DNA of 64,000 nt from Spongiibacter sp. IMCC21906 (GTDB taxonomy: Bacteria; Pseudomonadota; Gammaproteobacteria; Pseudomonadales; Spongiibacteraceae): the NCBI RefSeq assembly GCF_001010805.1, contig NZ_CP011477.1, forward strand, positions 2,061,001 to 2,125,000, read 5' to 3'. Below are positions 28,266 to 41,816 of the stretch, piece by piece (position 1 is the first letter of the stretch; each line of letters starts with the position of its first letter). The translations under genes were made by a program, and so were the position numbers. The notes under the pieces are model-generated. The model ran no database searches, had not been told where the DNA came from, and saw only the letters and a program-made list of their open reading frames with translations.

Positions 28266-28772
28266 ATGAGCAACATAGAAATCACTCTTAATGGCGAAGC
28301 TCGCCAGCTATCGGTAGAGGATGGCACGCCACTGTTGTGGGTGCTGAGGGAACAACTGGCCATGATGGGCACCAAGTTCGGTTGCGGTGTGGGGCTATGC
28401 GGCGCTTGCACTGTACACCTTGATGGCAACCCTGTTCGTAGCTGCAGTTATCCGGCCCAACTTGCCAATGGCCGGAAGGTCACCACCATTGAAGGCCTGG
28501 CGCCCTCTGACGAAGAATTGCATCCCGTGCAGCAAGCCTGGCTTGAAATGAACACGCCCCAGTGCGGTTACTGCCAATCGGGCCAAATTATGTCCGCGGC
28601 GGCATTGTTGGCCAACAACAACTCACCCGATGACAGTGAAATCGATGCGGCCATGTCGGGCAACCTCTGCCGTTGTGGCACTTATCCACGCATTCGTAAA
28701 GCCATACATCGAGCGGCGGCGTTAATCGCTACTGATCAGGCTGATGCTCCTGCCGAGGAGTCCCAAGCATGA
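28266..28772 (+). CDS. Molybdenum hydroxylase small subunit, 2Fe-2S (IorA-like)
   Basis: Electron-transfer subunit of a xanthine-oxidase-family enzyme, 168 residues. The plant-type 2Fe-2S site [15 protein letters not shown] (about 39-53) and the second cluster ([10 protein letters not shown] with CRCGTY) are complete. The ATG at 28266 is used; the frame's earlier codons lack a ribosome-binding site. Its stop overlaps the large-subunit start as ATGA. The two-subunit form without an FAD subunit matches isoquinoline 1-oxidoreductase and membrane-bound aldehyde dehydrogenases; the substrate is not readable. Confidence 0.93.
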   Translation: MSNIEITLNGEARQLSVEDGTPLLWVLREQLAMMGTKFGCGVGLCGACTVHLDGNPVRSCSYPAQLANGRKVTTIEGLAPSDEELHPVQQAWLEMNTPQCGYCQSGQIMSAAALLANNNSPDDSEIDAAMSGNLCRCGTYPRIRKAIHRAAALIATDQADAPAEESQA

Positions 28773-30931
28773 TGCAGCGCAGACAGTTTTTAAAAACCAC
28801 CGCTCTGCTCGGTGGTGGCGTTGCCATTGGTTTTCACCTCACGGGCTGTGATCAAGCGCCTTATCCAGGCAGCGCCGATGATGTGCGACCCAATGCCTTT
28901 TTGCAGCTAAACAGCACCGGTGAGATTGTGTTGCAGTTGCATAAATCGGAAATGGGACAGGGGGTTTACACGGCCATGGCGACCCTGGCCGCCGAAGAAA
29001 TTGGCATTCATCCCTCCGAGTTAAAAATTGAACACGCCCAGTTCCACCCGGAATTTAGAGACCCGAGTTTTAAAGTGATGATTACCGGTGGTAGTTCATC
29101 GCTATCAACCAGTTTTTTACCTCTGCGAGAAGCCGGTGCGGTGATGGGGGCATTGTTACGGCATGCGGCGTCTTATCAGTTAGGCGTAAAACAAGAGCGG
29201 TTGACGCTTCAAAACGGTATGGCGGTATTTGAAGATAAAAAAGTCAGCTTTGCTGAGCTGTTGCCCGTCGCACGAAAGCTACCCATGCCCAGCGATGTTG
29301 CTCTGCGTTCCGCCAGTGACTTTCGTTATATCGGCAAGTTTGATCAGCGCTTAGACAGCCGTGACAAAGTCACGGGCAAAGCGATGTTTGGTTTAGATAG
29401 TTCTTACCCCGATGCTCTTACGGCGGTGTTAGTACGCTGCCCGCATTCGGGTGGCAGTTTGAAAAAATTTGATGCCAAAGAAGCGAAGGATAAACCAGGT
29501 GTTGAGTCTATTTTTGAGATAGACGGCAAAATTGCGGTGGTTGCCAAAGGCTATTGGCAAGCCAGACAAGCCGCCAATATTATTGATGTGGAATGGAATA
29601 AAGGGCCATTCGAAGGCTTAAGTCAAAGCGATTTGTTAACCCGCCGCAAAGCATTGCTAGACAGTGAAGATCGCCGAAAAGCGGAAGAAATCGGTGATGA
29701 AACCTTGTTTGCCGGTGACGACTATAGCGCCGAATACCAGGCACCGTATTTAGCTCATGCGACGATGGAGCCAATGAATGCGTTGGCTGCTGTTACCCAA
29801 AACGGCTTAGAAATTTGGACCGGTATTCAAGCCATAGACCTGGCACGCAATGCAATTGCCGACGCAACAGGGTTTACACCAGAAGAAATCACTATTCACA
29901 ATACGATGCTGGGCGGTGGTTTTGGCCGCCGTTTAACACCAGATTATATGGTAGAAGCCGCGCAGTTGGCGGTGCATTTGAAAAAACCGGTCAAGTTAAT
30001 TTGGAGTCGCGAGGACGATATGCGGCACGATTTTTATCGTCCCGCAGCGATGGCAAGAATGTCGGCAAAATTGTCTGGCAATAAAGTAAACGGTATTTAT
30101 AGCGAGTTAGTGGCCCCTAGTATTTTTAAAGGCTTTTTGCCCATGGTGACCAATACGCTGTTGCCAAATTGGGTGCCAGATAAAGCCCATCGTTATCTCG
30201 GTGATATGGCATCGGGATACGACCCTTCAGCAACAGAGGGGGTAATTAAATCTCCCTATCAGTTTCCCTATGCGCGTACGGACTACATAGAAGAACCGTC
30301 GCCTGTTCAAGTAGGTTATTGGCGCTCGGTGGGGCACTCTCAAAACGCATTTTTTATGGAAAGTTTTGTTGACGAGCTGGCCCACCAGGCTGAGCAAGAT
30401 CCGCTGGATTTTCGGCTGCGGTTGCTACCACCCGATAGTCCCTACCGGGCGGTGTTAAAACTGGCAGCAGAGAAGGCGGGGTGGGGCAATCCTCAAGAGG
30501 GCCGCTATCAGGGCTTAGCCTTTCACGAATCTTTTGGCACACCTGTGGCGCAGGTGGTGGATGTCTCCATTGAGCATGGCCAAATTCGCGTTCATAAGGT
30601 CGTTTGCGTACTGGATTGTGGTTTGGCGGTGAACCCGGATATCGTCAAAATGCAGATGGAAAGCGGCATTGTATTTGGTTTGACGGCGGCGCTTAAAGGC
30701 GAAATCAGTTTTCAAGATGGCGCGGTACAGCAGAGTAACTTTCATAATTATGAGTTGCTGCGCTTGTTTGAAACTCCAGAAATTGAGGTCTATCGCATTG
30801 ATAGCCAGGCGTCCCCCAGCGGTGTTGGCGAACCCGGTGTGCCGCCCATTGCGGCAGCCGTGGCCAATGCAGTCTTTGTGGCAACCGGACAGCGTTTGCG
30901 CAGCTTGCCGCTCCGTTTGGCTGCGTCGTAA
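28769..30931 (+). CDS. Molybdenum hydroxylase large subunit, exported (IorB-like)
   Basis: Molybdopterin-binding catalytic subunit, 720 residues. The N-terminus has a twin-arginine signal (RRQFLK at 4-9) followed by LTGC with Cys27, so it may be a Tat-exported lipoprotein acting in the periplasm with its Fe-S partner carried along. Family marks: [28 protein letters not shown], the middle cofactor motif GGGFGRRL, and the catalytic glutamate in [13 protein letters not shown] near the end. Molybdopterin synthesis genes moaCDE lie at 48.2 kb. Confidence 0.93.
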   Translation: MMQRRQFLKTTALLGGGVAIGFHLTGCDQAPYPGSADDVRPNAFLQLNSTGEIVLQLHKSEMGQGVYTAMATLAAEEIGIHPSELKIEHAQFHPEFRDPSFKVMITGGSSSLSTSFLPLREAGAVMGALLRHAASYQLGVKQERLTLQNGMAVFEDKKVSFAELLPVARKLPMPSDVALRSASDFRYIGKFDQRLDSRDKVTGKAMFGLDSSYPDALTAVLVRCPHSGGSLKKFDAKEAKDKPGVESIFEIDGKIAVVAKGYWQARQAANIIDVEWNKGPFEGLSQSDLLTRRKALLDSEDRRKAEEIGDETLFAGDDYSAEYQAPYLAHATMEPMNALAAVTQNGLEIWTGIQAIDLARNAIADATGFTPEEITIHNTMLGGGFGRRLTPDYMVEAAQLAVHLKKPVKLIWSREDDMRHDFYRPAAMARMSAKLSGNKVNGIYSELVAPSIFKGFLPMVTNTLLPNWVPDKAHRYLGDMASGYDPSATEGVIKSPYQFPYARTDYIEEPSPVQVGYWRSVGHSQNAFFMESFVDELAHQAEQDPLDFRLRLLPPDSPYRAVLKLAAEKAGWGNPQEGRYQGLAFHESFGTPVAQVVDVSIEHGQIRVHKVVCVLDCGLAVNPDIVKMQMESGIVFGLTAALKGEISFQDGAVQQSNFHNYELLRLFETPEIEVYRIDSQASPSGVGEPGVPPIAAAVANAVFVATGQRLRSLPLRLAAS

Positions 30932-30957
30932 GACATAATCAAGGCTTGGATGGTGTA

Positions 30958-32043
30958 ATGAACGATATTTCTTACCCCCATGACACACCCCCGCAAAAGG
31001 GCGAATGGCTCAAGGTTGCCGAGGGTGTGTACTGGTTGCAGATGACGTTACCAATGTCGTTGGACCATATCAACTTGTACGTTTTAGAAGACGATGCAGG
31101 TTGGTGGATTGTGGATACCGGAATGAAAACCGGTGATACCCAAGAGCGATGGCAACTGTTGTTTGACGGTCCGATGGCGGCTAAGCCGGTCATTGGCGTG
31201 ATTTGCACCCATATGCATCCAGACCATGTCGGCAAGGCGGGATGGTTATGTGATTACTGGCGCGCGCCACTATATATGAGCTTTGGTGAATACCTGGCGG
31301 CCAGGGCGTTTGCCTCGATAAAGGGCGGGGCGCTCAGCTGGAGCACTGAGCAATTTTATGTTCGCACTGGCGTAAACCCTGAACACTTAGCGGCAGCCGG
31401 GAAAAAATTCCGAGGGTTTGGCAATATTGTTGAGCCTATCCCCATGAGCTTTCAGCGTTTAAGCGAAGGGACGTGTCTTAAGATTGGCGGCCGTGAGTGG
31501 CGTGTGATGTTGGGCAGTGGCCATTCGCCAGAACATGCCTGTTTATATGCGGCGGAAGATAAGCTGCTGTTATCTGGTGATCAAATCATTCCTCGTATTA
31601 CCTCCAATGTCAGTGTTATGCCCACCGAGCCAGACGCTAACCCCTTGGCCGAATGGTTTGTGGCACTGAATAAATTTAACAATGAAATCGATCCAGATAC
31701 CTTGGTATTGCCTGCCCATAATGCGCCGTTTTACGGGGTTCGTCCGAGGCTAGAATATTTAATTGCTCATCACGAAGGTCATCTTGCCGAAATTGAAAAA
31801 GCCTGCAAAACCGAAAAGTGTGCGCTGGATTTACTGGGGGTGTTATTCAAGCGCCGTCTTGAAGTATCGCAAATGACTTTGGCCATAGGTGAAGCTGTTG
31901 CGCACTTAAATTTTCTAGTTCAAGAAGGGCGTTTGCAGCGTCGCTTAGATGAGCAAGGCATTTACCGCTATCGCAGTTTGTTTCCCGATGCACCTTGCTA
32001 CTTTAGCCGGGTGGAGTCAGATTCTCCCTTGATGGAAGTCTGA
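30958..32043 (+). CDS. MBL-fold metallo-hydrolase
   Basis: 361 residues from the ATG at 30958, 26 bp after the molybdenum hydroxylase. The zinc-binding signature THMHPDHVG is at about 83-91, [11 protein letters not shown] supplies the next His, [10 protein letters not shown] the bridging Asp and LPAHNAP the last His. A C-terminal helical domain ([16 protein letters not shown]...) resembles that of LACTB2-like hydrolases. Spacing suggests co-transcription with the hydroxylase; substrate unknown. Longer TTG start at 30946 is possible. Confidence 0.88.
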   Translation: MNDISYPHDTPPQKGEWLKVAEGVYWLQMTLPMSLDHINLYVLEDDAGWWIVDTGMKTGDTQERWQLLFDGPMAAKPVIGVICTHMHPDHVGKAGWLCDYWRAPLYMSFGEYLAARAFASIKGGALSWSTEQFYVRTGVNPEHLAAAGKKFRGFGNIVEPIPMSFQRLSEGTCLKIGGREWRVMLGSGHSPEHACLYAAEDKLLLSGDQIIPRITSNVSVMPTEPDANPLAEWFVALNKFNNEIDPDTLVLPAHNAPFYGVRPRLEYLIAHHEGHLAEIEKACKTEKCALDLLGVLFKRRLEVSQMTLAIGEAVAHLNFLVQEGRLQRRLDEQGIYRYRSLFPDAPCYFSRVESDSPLMEV

Positions 32044-32060
32044 TTTCTAGCTGTGTCAGA

Positions 32061-32090
32061 AAGGGAGGTCATAGACCTCCCTTCGTTGTT
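32061..32090 (+). terminator. Terminator after the MBL-fold gene
   Basis: Stem GGGAGGTC / GACCTCCC with a 3-nt ATA loop, then TTCGTTGTTTT. It lies between two convergent genes and may serve both. Confidence 0.75.
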
Positions 32091-32117
32091 TTGGTGAGCT
32101 AAATAAGCGTTGAAAAT

Positions 32118-33944
32118 CTACTTAGTGGGCTCCGCCGCGTCTTCAATTTTTGCATCTGCAGCTTTGCTTTTTTCCTCGGGGGGAACAAAGCTAATCACCA
32201 CATCGCCTTCTTGATATTTACGTCCGGTCTGACTGAGCCACTGTAATTTATTCCCCTCAGGAATCACCGCTAAGCGCACTGCACCTTCCGGAAGGTTTTC
32301 TAAAAAGGTTTTTTCAGTATAGGTGTCGGTAATCGTGGTTTTGCGAATATGCCAACCGCGAATGAGTCGGGTCCATAGCTCAGCAAAGGCAATTTTTTCA
32401 CTGAAGGCGGTAATACCTCGACGGGTTTCTGATACCACCCGACTATTGCGCTCATCGCCGCTATCGTAAGGTTGAAACACACGGTGACGGCCTAAGTGTG
32501 GAGCATAATGATTGCAAACCATAGAGTTGTAATGGTTGTTGCCGGTGGCCGCCAATACGGTATAAACGCTATCCAGGGCCATTGCCTCGTCTGCCATGTC
32601 AGACAAGACTTCGCCAAACCAGGTCTCTACCCCTTGTTGACGAGCATTTTGCAATCGTCCCCATTCACTGTCGGCAATGACCACCTCTTGATTCACTTTT
32701 TTAAGCGCAATGGCCAATTCCACCGACCAAGGTGAGGCGCCCACAATTAATACCCGACCTTTACCGGGCGGTCTTAATTTTAGCAGTTTGGTCAGCGGCC
32801 CTAATGAAAAGCCATGGGCGATAACCGTGGTAAAAATAATCATAAAAATGGCCGGCACCAAATACCGGGCATCTTCAAAACCCGCTTCAATTAACGCCGG
32901 AGCAAAGGCCCCTGCAGAGGCGGCTGCAACAATGCCGCGCGGCGCAATCCAACTGATTAACAAACGGTCACGCCAGTCGCAATCGGTCGCAATGGTGGAT
33001 AAAAATACCGCCAATGGCCTAACCACAAAGAGGAACACCAGTACCATGAATACCAGCGGCATATGAATAGTGCGCAGATCTTCAATGGTGAGTGAGGCGG
33101 TGAGCACAACAAATAAGAAAGAGACCAAAATAAGCGTGATGTACTCTTTAAAGCGGCGCATCTCGTCAAGACTCCGCAGCCGCATATTGCCCATCACAAT
33201 GCCCATTAGCGTGGTCGCGAGTAGGCCTGATTCGTGCTGCACCATATCTGACAGGGCGTAAACGGCGAGTACCGAAGCAATAATGGAGGGCGCTTTTAAG
33301 TATTCGGGTATCCAGCCTCGGCGGAATAGAATTCCGAGCGTCCAAGCGATGCCGCCACCCAGCGCAAGCGATACCCCAAAAGCGAGCCCTAAGCTTATGA
33401 GGATATGACCAACGGCGGTGCCTTCGCCGGAATAGAGCAGATACTGATAAACCAAAACCGCGAGCAATACACCGAGGGGGTCATTAATAATCCCTTCCCA
33501 TTTGAGATAAGACGCGGTGCGACGATTTAACTTGGCGTGCTTAAGCAAGGGCATAATCACCGTTGGGCCGGTAACGACCAGAATGGCACCCAGCAGCGCG
33601 GCGATGCCCCATTCCAGTCCGCCAACATAGTGGGCGGCGACTGAGCCAATCCCCCAGGCCAGAATCACCCCGATGGAGGTTAAGCGCCGCGTGACCTGGG
33701 CGGTTTCTCTTAACTCGTGGAACTGGAGGTTTAAGCCGCCTTCAAACAAAATAATGGCGACAAATAAAGAAGTGACCGCGCTCAGGCCCTCACCAAAATC
33801 TTGGGCGGGCTGAATCCAACCCGACACCGGACCCAGTATCAAGCCGGCCGCTGCCAGCAGTACGATAGCAGGAAGTCGGAAGCGCCACGCCAGCCACTGA
33901 CAAAATATTCCGCTGACTAAAATTCCCACCAACGATATGGTCAT
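32118..33944 (-). CDS. CPA1-family cation/proton antiporter with cytoplasmic TrkA-like domain
   Basis: 608 residues. The first about 390 form 12-13 membrane spans of the NhaP-type exchanger: LFVAIILFEGGLNLQF, LLGAILVVTGPTVIMPLL and the ion-binding ND pair in WEGIINDPLGVLLAV. The remainder is a Rossmann RCK/TrkA-N-like module (RVLIVGASPWSVELAIALKKVNQEVVIADSEW) that may gate transport by nucleotide binding, followed by a TrkA-C-like end. Exchanges Na+ or K+ for H+; the ion cannot be read from sequence. Confidence 0.92.
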   Translation of the reverse strand: MTISLVGILVSGIFCQWLAWRFRLPAIVLLAAAGLILGPVSGWIQPAQDFGEGLSAVTSLFVAIILFEGGLNLQFHELRETAQVTRRLTSIGVILAWGIGSVAAHYVGGLEWGIAALLGAILVVTGPTVIMPLLKHAKLNRRTASYLKWEGIINDPLGVLLAVLVYQYLLYSGEGTAVGHILISLGLAFGVSLALGGGIAWTLGILFRRGWIPEYLKAPSIIASVLAVYALSDMVQHESGLLATTLMGIVMGNMRLRSLDEMRRFKEYITLILVSFLFVVLTASLTIEDLRTIHMPLVFMVLVFLFVVRPLAVFLSTIATDCDWRDRLLISWIAPRGIVAAASAGAFAPALIEAGFEDARYLVPAIFMIIFTTVIAHGFSLGPLTKLLKLRPPGKGRVLIVGASPWSVELAIALKKVNQEVVIADSEWGRLQNARQQGVETWFGEVLSDMADEAMALDSVYTVLAATGNNHYNSMVCNHYAPHLGRHRVFQPYDSGDERNSRVVSETRRGITAFSEKIAFAELWTRLIRGWHIRKTTITDTYTEKTFLENLPEGAVRLAVIPEGNKLQWLSQTGRKYQEGDVVISFVPPEEKSKAADAKIEDAAEPTK

Positions 33945-34102
33945 ATACTGATTTATCCTTAAATTATCGATTTTTTTGCCAAAACCAAGCCATGCTTGCC
34001 CAAAGTTGGGACCTTGGTCAAGCTGTACGACGATAAGATCCTTTAGGATGCGTTTCTCGTTGATGTGTTAGTGTGTATTTAAATTGATAAAGGGAGAAGG
34101 CT

Positions 34103-35713
34103 ATGCGGGCGCTGTGCCGATGGATGACGGTGGCGGTGTTGTTAAGCCTTGCGGCTTGTGCAAGCCAAGATAGTGAAAGGGAGTTTCGTCTCGAATCTGG
34201 GGAAGCGGTACGCTTTCTTGGCAATGTCGATGATGAGCGTTTTATTGATGGCCGGGCTGCCTACCTTTCCAGCAACAGCAAAACGGTTTTTGATGGCCGT
34301 TTTGACGACAAGGGCTACCCCCATTCGGGACATCTTGCCCAAACGCTGCTGGGAGAAGGTAGCGAGCTCTACAGTTTGCAACTTATCGGCGAATTCACTT
34401 TTGACCAACAAAACCTGCTTATTGATTTTCTCGGTGACTTTACGTTAGTCGACAGTCAAGGTCGCGTTGTGGCTGAGGGCAAAAACAGCCGTTGGCAAGC
34501 ACCTTATAACAAAGCTCACCCATACCTATCGCCTGGTAATTTTGGCCTGGATGGCAAAAATCAATACCGTCAATATCGTCGCCACATTCCGCTAGCGGCT
34601 GAAAAAGGCCGCTTGATCGAGATTCATCGCCCACTTGCGGGGCCATTCCTGGTCGACAGTTACTTTTGGGAAGGTCAGCCTCAGGGGCGGGTCAATATCA
34701 CGGCCGAAAATGTTGGTGGCAAATCCTATGTTGTAGAACGCCAGTATCACTCTGGTGGTGATGACAGCAAACAATATTTTTACTATGAACCTGGAAGCTT
34801 TAGCGAAATAGAATTGATGGGGGCTTGCAACTCCATGCCCACATTAACCGTGCCTCAAAATATTCTAAAAGCCTTTGCCTACGACTGTGAGAAAACGAAG
34901 TTTCTGGCGGTAAGCCCCTTATTTAAAGCAGCAAGAGTGGAGATACACCTCTCCGACCTCGATAACAGCGGCAGTGTACGACGTCTTGTTGTTAAACAAA
35001 AAGACAGCAATGCTGAAATGAATATTGACCCCGAAGCCCTGTACGAAGGTGAGTTGATTCCAGAAGGGGCGGTTTTAAAAACCCGTGCTGACAAGCTTAT
35101 TTCCTATAGCCATTTTTATCGGGGCCACGCTGTGGGTATAGGCATTGATGGCAATGCTGAATCGCCACATTATCTTCAGTCCAAATGGCCAGAAGCTGAC
35201 CAAGATATGCCGCCTAAAAGCTTGCTCGATGGTTTAAAAACTCAATATGCGGCACAGCAAAAGATATTGGATAACCTCGACGTGTCGAAGGCCAGTGCGT
35301 CTAAAGATAAAAATGAACCGCTAAAAAAGCAGTTATTAAGCGCCTATTCGGAAGATGTCAGCAAAGAAGATGACGATATTTCTGGCCTGCAAGCCAGTTA
35401 TCAACGCTGGCAACACGACGGCACTGCCAAAATTCTCGGTTGGTGGCACGGCGCGGATGGCAGTCTGCCGGGTTTAAAACAACTGAAAAAAGATCTGCAA
35501 AAAGATTTAGAAAAGTGGTGGCAGCAAAGTCAAAACTTGATACACAAACAAGCTGCATTATCCTGCGCGGTTAAGGGCTTAAGCTTGAACGACGCAGATT
35601 GGCAGTGTCATCTTAAGCCGAGTAAAAAAGCCGAAAACATTTGTCATCAGTACTATGGCAAATCCACTTGCAACAAAATGCTAAAATCCCTGACCAGAAA
35701 AATTACTCGTTAG
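34103..35713 (+). CDS. Putative lipoprotein of unknown function
   Basis: 536 residues with a signal peptide and lipobox LAAC (Cys19). Residues about 35-130 contain strand-turn repeats resembling degenerate MORN motifs (FDGRFDDKGYPHSGHL, LIGEFTFDQQNLLIDFLGDF). The centre (about 180-330) is beta-rich, and the last 160 residues are charged and helical (QQKILDNLDVSKASASKDK..., LKQLKKDLQKDLEKWWQQ) ending in a Cys-containing region. I do not recognise a named family. A clear AAAGGGAGAAGG ribosome-binding site precedes the ATG. Its end overlaps the convergent small gene by 11 bp. Confidence 0.75.
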   Translation: MRALCRWMTVAVLLSLAACASQDSEREFRLESGEAVRFLGNVDDERFIDGRAAYLSSNSKTVFDGRFDDKGYPHSGHLAQTLLGEGSELYSLQLIGEFTFDQQNLLIDFLGDFTLVDSQGRVVAEGKNSRWQAPYNKAHPYLSPGNFGLDGKNQYRQYRRHIPLAAEKGRLIEIHRPLAGPFLVDSYFWEGQPQGRVNITAENVGGKSYVVERQYHSGGDDSKQYFYYEPGSFSEIELMGACNSMPTLTVPQNILKAFAYDCEKTKFLAVSPLFKAARVEIHLSDLDNSGSVRRLVVKQKDSNAEMNIDPEALYEGELIPEGAVLKTRADKLISYSHFYRGHAVGIGIDGNAESPHYLQSKWPEADQDMPPKSLLDGLKTQYAAQQKILDNLDVSKASASKDKNEPLKKQLLSAYSEDVSKEDDDISGLQASYQRWQHDGTAKILGWWHGADGSLPGLKQLKKDLQKDLEKWWQQSQNLIHKQAALSCAVKGLSLNDADWQCHLKPSKKAENICHQYYGKSTCNKMLKSLTRKITR

Positions 35714-35939
35714 GGTCTGTTACCATTTTGGTCAGACCCGCAAAGCGGGACAGAATGCTTTGAAATTCTCCCTTGCTGATATCCACTAATTCCAATACCC
35801 GGCCATAGAGCATAATGGTTGGCACATTGCGGCCGCCCAATTCTTGTTGGGTTTGCTGCAGGCAATAAAGAATCGCCCGCTCTTTTTTATTCAAGCCATC
35901 TCTTACATCGGGTAAGTTGTCAAAATTATCCTGATCCAT
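35703..35939 (-). CDS. Small conserved-looking hypothetical protein (78 aa)
   Basis: MDQDNFDNLPDVRDGLNKK followed by helical sequence (ERAILYCLQQTQQELGG, PTIMLYGRVLELVDISKGEFQSILSRFAGL). The layout resembles a compact winged-helix or helical adaptor, but no family is recognised. It is 60 bp downstream of czcA on the same strand with a hairpin between, so it may be a weakly coupled end of the metal operon. Confidence 0.7.
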   Translation of the reverse strand: MDQDNFDNLPDVRDGLNKKERAILYCLQQTQQELGGRNVPTIMLYGRVLELVDISKGEFQSILSRFAGLTKMVTDPNE

Positions 35940-35955
35940 TTGTCTCTCGTTTAAT

Positions 35956-35988
35956 GCCCCACCTGAGCTGAATAGGCTCGCGTGGGGC
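35956..35988 (-). other. Hairpin between czcA and the 78-aa gene
   Basis: GCCCCAC / GTGGGGC, a 7-bp perfect stem with an internal loop of about 19 nt. No T-run follows, so it is more likely a processing or attenuation site than a strong terminator. Confidence 0.35.
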
Positions 35989-35999
35989 GAGGGTATGGG

Positions 36000-39140
<3,141 letters not shown>

Positions 39141-39147
39141 TCACTCC

Positions 39148-40437
39148 TTAGTGTTGGTGAGAGGCGCCAGATTTTAAAATGTCGGCCTTGATCAAATAGC
39201 TGTTTTCCACCACATAAAGATCGCCAGGTTTTATGCCTGACAACACCTCGGTGTACTTGCCGTCGCTACGGCCCAGTTTTAATGGCTGCGCTTGATAGCT
39301 GTTGTCAGCGTGAATAAACACCACCGGTCCACCGCCAAAACTCTGTAAGCCTTTATTGTTGACCGCGATATTCACCGGCACTTTTTCAGCATCAATTTGC
39401 GCTTTTACCATGTCACCCGGTGCCATATCGCCGTCGTCATTGCTCAATATCACCCGGGCCAGCACAAACGGACGACCCATCGCGGCGGGGGTAATGCTTT
39501 CTATGGTGCTCTCGTGCAGATGGCCGTTATGGGTGACATGCACACCTTGACCGACTTGCACTTCAAAACGTTGACTGGGAAATATTTTTAACTCCGCCCA
39601 AAGCTGTTGGCTATTCAGCAAGGTGAACAGCGGCGCATCGCCGGTGATTTCTCCCGCGTTGCCGTGACGGTTTTGGACGATTGCCTCCATCGGTGAACGC
39701 AGCTGATAAGTTTGCAAACTTTGATTGGATTCAACCACAGCGAGTACATCGCCGTTAGCAACCCGATCACCTGTGCTGGCATTCATGCGTCGAATAATGC
39801 CGGGAAAGCGCGCCCGAATATGCGACTGCTGATCGGGCGGTGTGACCAAATTGCCATAAACCTGAATATGCCTCTCAATAATGGCCGGAGCCACAGCGGT
39901 TGTTTTAATGCCTACCTTGTCGGCAATGGCTGCCGGAATGCTCACCCGGCCTTCGTAATTAGACCATTGCCAGTGGTAGTGCTTGTCGTCAATGCGCAGG
40001 TCTGCGCTGATATCAAAGGAGTGGGGTTCGTCGACGCCATTTTTTGCGCGCCAATAATCGTCTTGTTTACGGAAGTGATAAGCGGTTTTGGCGCCATTTA
40101 AACCTGTGGTTTGTAGGCTGAGTTGTGCCTGCTGCACAACGTTGCCGTTACGCAGTATCCACGCGTGCAACTCTGCAGGTTCAGTATTTTCGGCAATGCT
40201 GACTTCCAGACTGATCTCACCCTCGGTAAACAGGCGACCGCCATGGGGGCCTGTTGTTGGTTGCTCGGTATGACCGTGTTCATCGCTGTCATCGGCTGCA
40301 TCATGGTGGTGTTGTTCATTTGCGGCTACAGGCTTAGCCCAAAGTATTGCAAGAAATAAGACCAGCCCTCCAAACAGGGCTATGAGTGGTGGTCGTGTTA
40401 ATCGGGAATAAAAAGGGGCTTTCATTAATATGTTCAT
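39148..40437 (-). CDS. czcB: RND efflux periplasmic adaptor CzcB
   Basis: Membrane-fusion protein linking the pump to the outer-membrane channel, 429 residues. One N-terminal membrane anchor (about 17-36) is followed by a His/Asp-rich segment (NEQHHHDAADDSDEHGH) likely to bind metal. The CzcB-specific N-terminal domain comes next, then the hairpin/lipoyl halves (HIRARFPGIIRRMNASTGDRV...). The start overlaps the czcC stop by 4 bp. Confidence 0.92.
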   Translation of the reverse strand: MNILMKAPFYSRLTRPPLIALFGGLVLFLAILWAKPVAANEQHHHDAADDSDEHGHTEQPTTGPHGGRLFTEGEISLEVSIAENTEPAELHAWILRNGNVVQQAQLSLQTTGLNGAKTAYHFRKQDDYWRAKNGVDEPHSFDISADLRIDDKHYHWQWSNYEGRVSIPAAIADKVGIKTTAVAPAIIERHIQVYGNLVTPPDQQSHIRARFPGIIRRMNASTGDRVANGDVLAVVESNQSLQTYQLRSPMEAIVQNRHGNAGEITGDAPLFTLLNSQQLWAELKIFPSQRFEVQVGQGVHVTHNGHLHESTIESITPAAMGRPFVLARVILSNDDGDMAPGDMVKAQIDAEKVPVNIAVNNKGLQSFGGGPVVFIHADNSYQAQPLKLGRSDGKYTEVLSGIKPGDLYVVENSYLIKADILKSGASHQH

Positions 40438-41762
40438 TTGGAATCCTGGGCGGTTGCCGGTTTTGTTGCGGCGCTAGCTGTCGTTGCTGCCGACGCCAGT
40501 GGCTCTGCTGTCAGTTGTTCAATCAAGGCTTGATTGAGCAGGGCAGTGCTGGCGGCATCGATGCTGGCAAGGCGGGCATCGAGTAATTCGCGGCGCACAC
40601 TTAGCCAATCCAAATAACTGTAACGACCTTGATCGTAGGCTTGGCGGGTTTGTTTTAAAGCTGTCTGCAAAGCGGGAATAACCTCATTGCGTATTTGCCT
40701 GGCAGCAGCGGCACTTTGCTGATGGGTTTGCCAAGCTTCAAAAAGCCGTGCCCTGAGGGCCAGCAGGGCGCTGTTTTTTTCGGCATTGAGTCTTTCCCGT
40801 TTTGCCCTGGCAGATTGCACATCACCTTGACTGCGGCTGCCGGTAAACAAGGGTACTGAGATACCGGCCACCATGGCCGATTCGCCGCTGTCCTCAAAAT
40901 GCCGTATGCCCACACTCCAGCGCACATTGCTTGATGATTGACTGCGGGCCAGCTCGATCTCAGCATCACGTAGTCGAGCCTGGCTGGCATACACTTGTAT
41001 AGCCGGACTGGCAGTCGCCCGCTGATACAGCTCTGCAAAATCTGCTGGCGTTTGAAACTGAAATAACTCACCGCTGAGACGACTGAAGTTGGCCGATGTC
41101 GCCCCCCATAAAATAGCGAGTGTGAGTTTTCGGCTTTCCAATTCGGCTTGCATTGCGGTTAACCGCAAATTGGCTTGGCTCAACGTGGCCTTGGCCCTCA
41201 GCCGTTCGGCTTCAGGGGAGGCACCCCGATCAACCCGATGGCTGACCAATTTGACGGTGGTTTTTGCCAAATCACGTGCCTCTTTCATCACGTTGAGCTT
41301 TTCTTGCACGGCTAAGGTGGCAATGTAGCGTTGAGTGACCTGGCCTAAAATATCCAGGCCAGCGGCTTTATGTTGTGCTTCCATTAAGGCGTAACGAGAG
41401 TTAGCGGTAGAAACTCTCGCATTGCGCTTATCACCGAGTTCGATAACCGAGGCGATGGAGACGGTGATGTCGGCCCTGTCTGTCGCCGAAAAGGGTCCCG
41501 TCCCCAACATATTTTCGGCTTCAATACCCAGCTCATAGCCGGGCGACAACGCGGCACGTTGCCGGTGGCCCTCAAGCGCTTTGAATCGCCATTGAAAAAT
41601 ATCGAGGTCGGGGTTGTTTAATCTGGTGCGCTCACTTGCTTCGGCAAGGCTAAGTGTCGCTTCTGTAGCGTTTGCGACAGAGGCGATACACAGCCACACC
41701 GTCGGCAGCAACCATATTAGCAAGCGGGGCAATACCTGCCCGCACGGCTTTTTTATAAGCAT
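40434..41762 (-). CDS. czcC: Outer-membrane efflux channel CzcC (TolC family)
   Basis: 442 residues with a signal peptide (LLIWLLPTVWLCIASVANA). The TolC/OEP alternating-helix pattern is clear (LSLAEASERTRLNNPDLDIFQWRFKALEGHRQRAALSP, and the second repeat beginning at about residue 220). Ala-rich C-terminal tail. First structural gene of czcCBA and 55 bp downstream of the broken Cys/His-rich gene. Confidence 0.92.
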   Translation of the reverse strand: MLIKKPCGQVLPRLLIWLLPTVWLCIASVANATEATLSLAEASERTRLNNPDLDIFQWRFKALEGHRQRAALSPGYELGIEAENMLGTGPFSATDRADITVSIASVIELGDKRNARVSTANSRYALMEAQHKAAGLDILGQVTQRYIATLAVQEKLNVMKEARDLAKTTVKLVSHRVDRGASPEAERLRAKATLSQANLRLTAMQAELESRKLTLAILWGATSANFSRLSGELFQFQTPADFAELYQRATASPAIQVYASQARLRDAEIELARSQSSSNVRWSVGIRHFEDSGESAMVAGISVPLFTGSRSQGDVQSARAKRERLNAEKNSALLALRARLFEAWQTHQQSAAAARQIRNEVIPALQTALKQTRQAYDQGRYSYLDWLSVRRELLDARLASIDAASTALLNQALIEQLTAEPLASAATTASAATKPATAQDSK

Positions 41763-41816
41763 GGGTAAGAATCCTGCTTTTCCTAAAAAGAGAGTTTTAA
41801 CGGGAAATGGACAGGA

